Of a stretch of DNA of 64,000 bases, positions 55,213-64,000 are shown in pieces; within the stretch, counting starts at the first letter, position 1, and each line of letters begins with the position of its first letter. This DNA comes from Echeneis naucrates (taxonomy: Eukaryota > Chordata > Actinopteri > Carangiformes > Echeneidae), in NCBI RefSeq assembly GCF_900963305.1, contig NC_042514.1, positions 18,752,029 to 18,816,028 of the forward strand. The letters are read 5' to 3'. The position numbers were made by a program, and so were the translations under genes. The notes beneath the pieces are model-generated. The model was not told where the DNA came from and made no database searches. It was given only the letters and a program-made list of their open reading frames with translations.

Positions 55213-58126
55213 TGAGCACTCCATCAAATCGTTATTGAGTTATTGACTGGAGCAAGTTGTGCTGATTACCATGGACATTATCCCAAAGCACAAAGAAACG
55301 CAATTTAAAATCCATTCCTTGTGATTATTACGGCCTGACATAATTATGGATGCCATAGGAAGACTGTGCCTATAAAATGTATTTCTAAGTGCTGGTGATG
55401 TTATATTGTTGTTGTCCTTGGCCTGTGCTCTCCACTGCACTAATGACAACTCACTTACAGCAACAGCATGTAGTGATTAAAATGTAGCCATTGCAGATTC
55501 AAACAGACTAATGCAGATACATCCATTTTATTCTCAAGGCTCTTGGATTGTGGGTTATGGATAAAATGAAGGGATAACTCAGAAGAAGCAAAAAATTTGT
55601 GACATTGCATGTTATTCATTCTCACAATGGACCATGTTATTGGTAGTTAGTTTATATTTACACAGGGTCATAAACTAAAGAGATTCATATCATATCGCTG
55701 ATTGATTGATGAGAAAATTACTTCTGCTTTCTTTGCGCTAACTTGCTTAAAGCATATATTTCCACACAAAACACTTACACTTTGATCATGTTAATACAGC
55801 TAAACATGAATCATGAAGTAAAGTGATTTTTCCATCCATATCTAAGGTATCTTCATTGCAAGCATGGACTTGATGGAAGCAAACATTTTGTTACATGTCC
55901 TATGTGATGCAATAGGAAATTGTGTGTGTGTGTGTGTGAGAGAAAGAGAGAGAGAGCAGGAGAGAAAGGGAAAGAGTGACAGAAAAACAAATGTGCGTTT
56001 GCATGCCAAGAGACTGAGATGCTGCGTGGTTGTGCAGAATTCACACAGGGAGCCAAAAAAGAACATTTGATTAATTTACGAGAGATTTTATTTCTTTTTC
56101 ATCACAATTTCGGGATGAAGAACCACAACTCTGATCTTGATGTGTAGCTTGATCATCTAACCAATTTTTGGCTTTAAAAGAACGAAACCTGGATATACAA
56201 ACTGTCATAGAACCTTGCAAAACATGGTAATAAAAATTTATGCTCAAATCAGCATTTATTTTATATTTCATAAATTATTTCATAAATCATACTTAGAAAG
56301 ACCAAGTCATTGTGATGAAGCAACCGCAACTTAACACTGTTTGGGGACTTCAGAGTTCATGCAGGTCAACTTCCTGACTTTGCTGTGGTGGGCAGACTTT
56401 TAGTATCTTACTGGTAATTTAAAAATAGTAGCCTCTCCTTTAGGCCTAGCACTTTACAACCATTGGTGACATGGAACTGCAGCTGTGATGGAAACTAACA
56501 ATGGCTCTACATAATAATAACTTAACAAGGACTTAAAAGCTAAAATAGTGTGGCTGTTGTTGGGGTTAGCTGAATCTGAGCTTTACTGCTTCTTCCATGG
56601 GATCAATCTGATGGTAATTTTGATCTCAAGAGAGTCAACTTTTTTTTTTTTCTCATGCAAACCTATCAAATTAAAGGAGCTATTTGTAAGTCTTAAAGGT
56701 TTACTCTTGCAACAAATTCAACTTCAGCATTGAATTGTTTGCTTGTCAGTCTAAAAGAGATGTTCAAGCTTGGAATTAAATTTTATTCCACTACTTACTA
56801 CGAGCTTTCTCCAGCGAGGGTAAGCAACGATATTGTCAGCTCTTGCCCGCAACGCGTCAATGGAATTATGGGATCAAACATTATTTGTCACATATAGCAG
56901 CCCCCTATTGACCTCAATTGGTAGGGAGAGTTTAAGGCAACCACTGACAGAGGGCAGACTTGTCACCAGTAAGTTCTTGTTTTCTTTAAGCACAGCAACA
57001 AATATACAAAGCCAGGCTGTGAATATGCACATAAAAATAGAGATGGATGTTCTCCAGAAGAATCTAATCTCCATTCCGTCTGAATTTGCAGTGCCCGTAG
57101 ACCTGTAGGTACACAGATTAGTGTAAACTCATGCATGCACATTCTGGCCCAAGGGATTGGTGAGTATTCTGACACCATACATCAGAAATAGCCTGTCATG
57201 CCTAGAGACACATTCCCCCACATAAGAGGTCTTTCTGTTGGACTCCAAAATAGTAGTTCCAAGCCGACAACTCCAATGTTCAGGATATCAGTGGGAACAT
57301 TAGCTTTCATGTACTTTTGGATATCTGCAGGTGTGCGCCAGGTGGTGAGTGTCTATTTTCAATGTTACGACATTTAAGAAGTCACTGAACAAACGCTGTG
57401 GCATCCAGCAATATGCAAACTGCCTCCAATCACTTACACTCAACTGACATTGCCAGCTTTCTGATTGTCTGTATCTTTAGTCACTGGAGTTGTTCTAAGA
57501 TAGTCAGTTTGTGAGGAGAAATAAGAGGCAGAGGAGGCTTGACCTTGTTATTTTTCTCAGTAAATTTCTTTTGTCATGACTCTGTGCTCCTGCCTCCCCT
57601 CCTCTAATTATTAATCACAGTTTTTGTGTTATTTTAAGGTTTAAGATTTATTTTAATGCCATCACTCGGCCGCTTTCTCTCTCCATATTGTCGCACCACC
57701 TTCATAATTTTTTCCCTTAAATTATGATGAGACAGTGCGGCAGAAATCAAGTTGAAGTGTTTAACTGGTTTTCTCCAAAGTAATAAATGGGCCTGCCAAT
57801 ACCTGAAACAGCAGCATCAATTTTTTCAACAAGTGTCCCAAATACTTTTGTTCACATTCACGCGACCAACCCTTTCAGTGGCAGTTGTAGGTGTGAAAGG
57901 TTCCATCAAACCTAGACTTAATGAGAGGGAGGGGCTTTCTCTAATTTCCTGATAGCAAATAAAGGTCCTTTGAAAATGACTGATATTTGATATATTTTTT
58001 ATGTTCTGTATAAAAACTGGGGAGCCAAACTGCCCCCTGGGGTAATGTGCTGGAATGCTTTTGACTGGTAGCAGTGACTGCCTATGGTGGCTCTGATTAT
58101 GTATAACAGACAGATATGAGTGTGGG
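55213..58126. other. Flank, simple repeats only
   Basis: Contains a TG run (about 55,920-55,938) passing into GA-rich sequence (to about 55,977) and a T12 run (about 56,639-56,651). Short open frames look spurious. No gene supported. Confidence 0.5.
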
Positions 58127-58425
58127 TGGGCAGCATGGTGGCATAGTAGTTAGCGCTGTTAGCTCACAACAAGGTCGTGGCCTCAATTCCCAGGCCTGGG
58201 GCCTTTCTGCATGGATGCAAGACATGCATGTCTGGGCTGACTGGTGACTCTAAATTATCTGTAGGTCTGAGTGCGAGTGTGAGTGGTTGTTGGGCTCTGT
58301 CTGTTTCTGTGATGGATTGGTGAGCTGTCCAGGGTGTACCCTGCCCTCGCCCAGTGAGCTGGGATTGGCTGCTGTACCCCCCACGACCCGGAAAAAGATA
58401 AAGTGGCTGAAGATGAATGAATGAT
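58127..58425 (+). repeat. SINE-like teleost dispersed repeat, copy 2
   Basis: Best head of the three: GGTGGCATAGTAGTTAGCGC with an A-box-like TAGTTAGCG and a weak B-box-like TCAATTCCC, followed by GACATGCATGTC, TGACTCTAAATTATC and GTCCAGGGTGTACCCTGCCC, ending in GATGAATGAATG. Confidence 0.78.
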
Positions 58426-59413
58426 GAGTGAGATTTGTCTTGTAATCTTACTCTGCTAAGTATGTTTTCCAGAAGGTCTAAAACCATGTCATAAACAGAC
58501 TGATATCTTCTCAAGCACAAGAGACAATTAAAGCTAAAAATGATTACAAACCTATTATTATTACTGAAGCTAATCCAGATTCAAATGCATTTTTCTGCCT
58601 GTCCCACCCAATGGATAGTAAAAAGTGTCCTTTCCGCAAACATTACCTACTTTGTATATCTTTTAGTAAATTTGTAATTTGTAAGGAGTCTTGTATTTCT
58701 GAAAATCTTGATTTTGTGAAAACAGTAAAACAAACAAACAAAAAAACAAATGTGTTGTGTTCCAACTAGTAACAGAGGCTTCAATGAAGCACAATAGGCT
58801 TGGAGACAAGTAGATTTTGGCCACACACACATTTTAAATAACCCTCAGGCAAAAACTGACCAGACCGGCTTCGATCGACAGTCCAGTACCAGGCTGAGAC
58901 GGCTGTTTTTCAATCTGTGTCAGCACTTACAGCCACGGTTGTTTCGCAGGAGGCATTAAGCCCCCTGTTTGACCATTTGGTTTATTTAAACTAGGGGGAT
59001 AAAAGGTGAGATTATGGTCACAGAGGTCTCCATGGTGATAAGAGACCCAGTGCTGTTGCTTGGTCGGCTGTAAAGGTCTGAATTTACACAGGAGCAGAGA
59101 AGTGCTCATGGCATTTTACCTCTCTTCCACCCTTTGAGACGAGGGCTTTAGTTTACAGTTTATATACTGAGATTAGATTTGCTCTTTCCATATTTTTATG
59201 TCCTTTTTGTTGTAAAACCCCAAAGAAACAGAATGAAGTTGATTTGGTTTAACAAATGTTATGGATTTATTTAATTTAAGTGGATTAACAAACAAGCAAA
59301 GGTTCACAACTGTGGGGATTGTGCCAAATAACTGAAATGATAATAATAAAATGGGGTCCAACTCAATTCTGTTTTTGAGTAAAAAAAAAACATGTGTAAA
59401 GGTCACATCAACC
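58426..59413. other. Flank, nothing recognised
   Basis: AT-rich, with an AAAC-rich stretch near 58,733. No coding or RNA signal that I can support. Confidence 0.5.
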
Positions 59414-59480
59414 TACACTACCAGTCAAAAGTGTTGACACACTTTCTTATTTAAATGAATTTATTTATTTATTTATAATT
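59414..59480. repeat. Mariner-like terminal sequence remnant
   Basis: CTACACTACCAGTCAAAAGT followed by a GACACACTTTC stretch and ATTTATTTATTTAT resembles the end of non-autonomous Tc1/mariner elements common in fish. No matching opposite end was found nearby, so this is a solo end at best. Confidence 0.45.
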
Positions 59481-60485
59481 TCTATTTCACCTCCCACTAC
59501 AAAAAAATCTGGAATGAAAACCTGAAGAAGAGAAGCAGGGACCTTTTAAAGGGTAGACCTCACAGGGTGGAGCCAAGAGGACGGACAGGAACCCACAGGT
59601 GACAGCCAATCGCTTCATTAACATCTGTAGACACACAGGGAGGAGCCAGCAAAGCCAAACAGGGCTCTGACCCCATTTAACACATCTGAAACCAGTCCCA
59701 GCATAAAACAATGATGAGTGTTAACAGTCACACTTCATGTCTTTGTTAACCCAATCAAATCTCCTAAAATGCCACAGCCATGCATGGATCAGGGATTTTA
59801 GATATCAGTGCACCAGCCTCCGCTGGTTTGGTAAGTGAGTGAGTTAGATTGACTGGTTTCACATCATCCACAGGGCCATCCGGTACATTATTATAATGTG
59901 GAGCTGTGGGTCTGTCGTTTTTTTAAGTTTGTGGTAGTAATGGTGCTTTCAGCTGCAGGAACAATATTTCATGAAGACCTTTTAATCAGAAAATATCTAC
60001 AGCACAGACTGCCAATAAAATTTAACTCTTTACTGTTTACTTTACTCGTTGCTAACTTGTCTTTTTTTTTTTCCATTACTGTCGCTCTCGTAATTGTTTA
60101 TCTCTTTATTTACAATCCATTTGCATAAACATTTTAGCACTGTGGTCCTGGGGAAGCTAATGTCTGGAACACCTGTGTGCTTTGGGTCCAAAGACCGTCA
60201 ATTCAGTTTTGTTGCAATTATAACATAATTCAAAAACTTTTTTTCTAGCCAGGATGTGAGTGACGTAACTGACATGATGTCTGATGGACTTATAGATCAG
60301 TAGATTTGAGCATTATCTCCATAAAAATGGAAAGAAATATTGAAATTTTGGGTACTTACCAGTTCAGAAGATATGTTGTGAGCTCAGTGTGAAGTGTTTC
60401 TTCAGCAGTTTTTTCAATTTCAATAGTAGAAGGCAAAGCTGATACTCTCTCTCGTCTCTGTCACTTATCTTCTTCAAAGAACTTG
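59481..60485. other. Flank, nothing recognised
   Basis: Two GGGTGGAGCCA / GGAGGAGCCAG-like GC-richer blocks near 59,570 and 59,640 stand out from AT-rich surroundings, but I cannot name them. Confidence 0.4.
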
Positions 60486-60760
60486 GCATGGGCAGCATAG
60501 CGGCGTAGTGGTTAGTGCTGTCGCCCCACAATGAGAACTTGTGGGTCATGGGTTTGGGTCCTTTCTGTGCGGAGTTTGCATGTTCTATCTGTGTCTGTGT
60601 TGGTTTCCTCCCATTGTCCAAAGACATCATGTTCAGGCTAAGTTGACTGTAGGTGTGAGTGGTTGTTTGTCCTTGTGTGTTGGACTGGGGACCTGTCCTG
60701 GGTGTGCCCTGCCCCTTGCCCAATGTGTGCAGCCCCCTGATGAAGATAGATGAGTGAGTG
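60486..60760 (+). repeat. SINE-like teleost dispersed repeat, copy 3
   Basis: GGGCAGCATAGCGGCGTAGTGG head, GAGTTTGCATGTTC, TTTCCTCCCATTGTCCAAAG, GTGTGAGTGGTTGTTTGTC and ACCTGTCCTGGGTGTGCCCTG. It includes the middle block that copies 1 and 2 lack. Confidence 0.77.
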
Positions 60761-63700
60761 AACTTGCCATGGTGGCCCTTTTCTGACATATTCTTCCTTG
60801 AAGACTCAGTGTTGCTCATGAGACATAAATTCATAGTTTTTTTTTTTTTTTTTTTTTTTTTTTCATTTTCTTACACAATCCCTTGCATTACATTTTCTGG
60901 CTACAACTGTGTAAAACACCACAGATATGTTTGAGGTGAGGCTGTCTGAGTGTGTGTGACTTTTGAACAATTATTAGGTCTCCCTAATAATTTTCATCCC
61001 ATATTCAGGTGTGGAAATCTTACATCTATACACCCTTCAAGTCAGACATTTTCAGACTATAATCGACTTTTTTGAAATAACTACATTCAAATATAATTAA
61101 AAAAAAAGCATCAAAGGAGATCCTAAGAGCTTTTATGTTGCACCCTCAGCTAACTTTCTTGCTCTTAACTGTACCTAAGCACCCCTCGCTTGAGTGCTGT
61201 TTGTATGAAGCTACTGTGATACTGATTGAAGAAATCAAAGCTTTCCCTCAAAATACTACGGAGAGAAAAACAACCGGAGTACTGGATTTTCTAAAACTCT
61301 ACTTTGTTATATAGAAATCGCAAAAAAGAACAAAAGCATAACAAATCCTTGATCTGTCACCAGATGACAGATGCCAGCTCAACACCCTTACTGTTATGTT
61401 ATTGTGTTGACTAGGAGGGTGTGGCTCACTTTTAGATAATAGCATTTGATGACGTACAAGCTTGGCATTGGGACACCTCAGCACTTTCTCTATTTCAGCC
61501 CTTCTCTCTAACACTTTCCATGTTTGTTTTCTGCCTGGGGAAAGTACTCCCTTAAAATCTTTCTTTTGGTTCAAAGGAGAAAGTGAGAGGGAAGCTCTAT
61601 GAGCAGACATCATCTGCTCAGTGTCCAGTAAGTGACAGAATAGCTGATTGTATAAGGGTAAGTTTGTGTGTGTGTGTGTGTGTGTGTGCTGGAGACAAGG
61701 TGGAGACTGTATCCCAGGGAGAGACGCAGCAATTGTGGTTTTATGAGCAACTCCATCATGTTTTCATGATGCATACGGCAGTGGAGGGAACAAGCACACA
61801 GTCAATACAGTGCTGTCACTTCATCACATCATCGTGCACACACTGCTGCAGACTGTCTGTTTATGTGTTGATGCCAGTGCGTTTAGAAGACAAAGAGCAT
61901 AAGAGGGAGAGAAATACTTTTTGCACTCCTGCGCCATGTGATTTGTTCTGTGATTTTAACACGCAATGCGTTAACTGTTCATACATGTCCCGAAGCGTTG
62001 CAGGTGTCACGACCAGATGTTGCTCACTCACATCTGGCTTTAATGTGAGGTGTTCCCATACTGTGCACGCACAGACCCCAACAACACAGCACTTTCTGCA
62101 GGTTGCTGTGTGTGCCAGCTGATGCGTACTATTAAAGACTCATTCAGGCTATTAGTTGTGGTTTTCTTTTTTTCTTGTCCTTCCAGAGTAGACGGTAATA
62201 CATTAAGGCAGTTTTTGCTCTCACACACAAACACACAGACACAATTCTGAATAGATAACTAAAAAAGCACAAAGAGAGATGGGACAAAGAGGGTTACAAA
62301 CCTGCCATCTAAGTGCAAATTTGAGAAAAATTTACATATTTTAAAATGTGTTAGCAGAATATAAATTTTATATTTCCAAATGGCGATTTGCACACATGAC
62401 AATGACTCATGGTGTTCATCTGTTTTGCCTCTCACAGTAACTGGGGCTTGGCAGGTGTAGTGTCTCATCTGCAGCTCTGTTTTCCGATAATTCCATGGTC
62501 AGCTACTTGCAGTGCACAGTGGAAAAACACTGTGAAGCCTCATGAAATATGAGAAATTTGGCAATGTTTGTGGAAGCGCACAGATATCTTCCAAGCGACA
62601 TTTCACACCTTGAAATAGACCTAGATTTGACACTTAAATTGTCCAGTGGAATTATCTGGATAAGATGAATTTACTCTCTGACTTTTGTCTACATCCAAAC
62701 ACATTCTGTTCTGTGTTCGCATATACTCAAAAAAACCAACATGGACCAAATCCCTAATTTTAGTGTGACAGCCGTCAGCAAGTTTCATTGTTCTCTAGCT
62801 GATGGCAACGAGTTACTGGTCTGTTTTACTTTATAAATATTGGCTTCAGAATTCTTTACAAATGCAGGGTCAGCGAAGCAGCTGTAGCTTTCGGAATGAC
62901 ATGTGATACAGCTGTGTTCTGGAAAAAACATAATGTTCACACTCTGTCAGCACATGGCTGCTTACATGAAAATCATGACTTTGATTCACAATGTCAAAAA
63001 AAACTGTACACTCACTCTGACACTCAGTGCTTATGTTTCTTCAAAACAAAGTGTGAGGCATGAGGTTTTGGGAAAAGGAGAAGTCATTTGTTTGGTCCAC
63101 TTTCATGTTTGCCTCATGGTTTGCCCCCAATGGATATAAGGATGTCTAATCCATGGATTTTCCACAAAAATGCAACAACTGTACCAAAAAAAATGTGATC
63201 ATGGTCAGGGAACAACAAAATCTGCTTATCACAAATGCTATATTGTTTTTCATAATCATAAGAAAATTCCAGGGACAATCCAAGGGCTCATAGAGAAATG
63301 TATTCCAGTAAACAACTCTGACCAGCCTTTCCGTGGAATCCCCCCAAAGGTCAATGACCTCCACCGGGTTGGCCTACTTTTAATTTTAAGAACACAATGT
63401 TTCAGAGGACAGTTGACATCTGATCATTGTGTATTTGCTCCTTGCTGGCTTGGATGATGTTTGTAATGGTTTGTCCCTCTGCATACTATATATGCTCTCT
63501 TATTTACTACGCAAACTTATTTTGTATTAAATGACAAGGAACCTAATTTACACAGTTAGCCAAGTTTTGCCAAAAAGTCTACATGTTTGAAGTTAAATTT
63601 GAAGGTTAACAACAGTTCACTAGTTGCCAGAGCTTATAGGAACACTTGCATAATGTGTTTCTGAATATAACCCTGATCTTGTCTTCAAGGTTATCTTGGA

Positions 63701-64000
63701 TGATTTTTGGCAGTTCCAAGATATGACGTATAGGGTATGTTGTTGAAAGCCCTTAATAACTGAAACTGAAACAGGATTTCTTTTTGCCCATGGGCTGTAC
63801 AGGTCCCCCAGCTTTCTGAAGGTAATGCAACACTTAAAATCAGTGCCATTCCTCTGGCTCATTCTCCTCTCACAATGGCCCCTCCTCTCCCCCTTCCTTT
63901 CCTTCACAGAAGACCATTAAATATGAGATTATTAATATGTGAAATCAGGTAACGCTGCATCCCTCTGTGATCACAGAAATTGAATCTGCATGTTGATCAG
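60761..64000. other. Right flank, simple repeats only
   Basis: Contains a polyT run (about 60,838-60,863) and a TG run (about 61,663-61,688). A 179-codon frame at 61,583-62,122 spans the TG run and has no recognisable domain. No gene supported. Confidence 0.5.

Noticed and set aside
60364-60834. 156-codon minus-strand frame
   Set aside because: It is largely antisense to a SINE-like repeat.
61583-62122. 179-codon frame in the right flank as a gene
   Set aside because: It includes a TG microsatellite (Val/Cys repeats), and has low-complexity composition and no known domain.

Overview
The window looks like teleost fish genomic DNA. It carries recent L2-clade LINEs whose first ORF has an SGNH esterase domain, a fish-type retroviral pol fossil, SINE-like dispersed repeats typical of teleosts, and AT-rich intergenic sequence with TG and polyT runs. 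No host protein-coding exon could be recognised.

From about 245 to 50,264/51,286 the sequence is one large array of tRNA-Val genes, all on the minus strand. I count 69 full-length tRNA-Val or tRNA-Val-like copies and two internal remnants. By anticodon there are 28 CAC, 20 AAC, 19 TAC, one AAT and one GAC. They share one body (GTTTCYG acceptor, GTGTAGTGGTCATCAC D-arm, CCCAG/CTGGG T-stem). About 35-40 look structurally sound. The rest have acceptor or anticodon-stem mismatches, or a T-loop that has lost the invariant C56 (TTTGAAA). Most CAC genes have a T4-T5 stop for RNA polymerase III a few bases past their 3' end. AAC genes use a more distant T5-T6.

The array was built by nested duplications: a basic unit of one tRNA per 190-250 bp; a 664-bp CAC+AAC unit repeated in tandem at 18,871-20,862 and seen again at 27,842 and 49,338; a 2,548-bp composite unit (four tRNAs, one retroviral fragment, one L2 fragment) in four tandem copies at 39,070-49,299; a 4,654-bp tandem duplication inside an L2 element (6,571-15,879); a block at 14,727-19,700 matching 35,097-39,700 at a constant offset of 20,370; and a higher-order block of about 25-27 kb ending each time in the same 2-kb boundary module (24.6-26.8 kb and 51.5-53.6 kb, part of it also at 0.5-1.16 kb).

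All mobile-element pieces in the array lie on the plus strand, opposite to the tRNAs. Two nearly identical full-length L2 copies (5,048-10,072 and 30,096-35,096) and one cut copy (11,226-14,726) come from a single insertion spread by duplication; empty insertion sites survive in sister units. An older decayed L2 fragment and a fragment of retroviral pol (protease/RT junction) have been multiplied the same way.

From 53,553 to the end is single-copy flank with three SINE-like repeats and simple repeats, and no gene that I can support.
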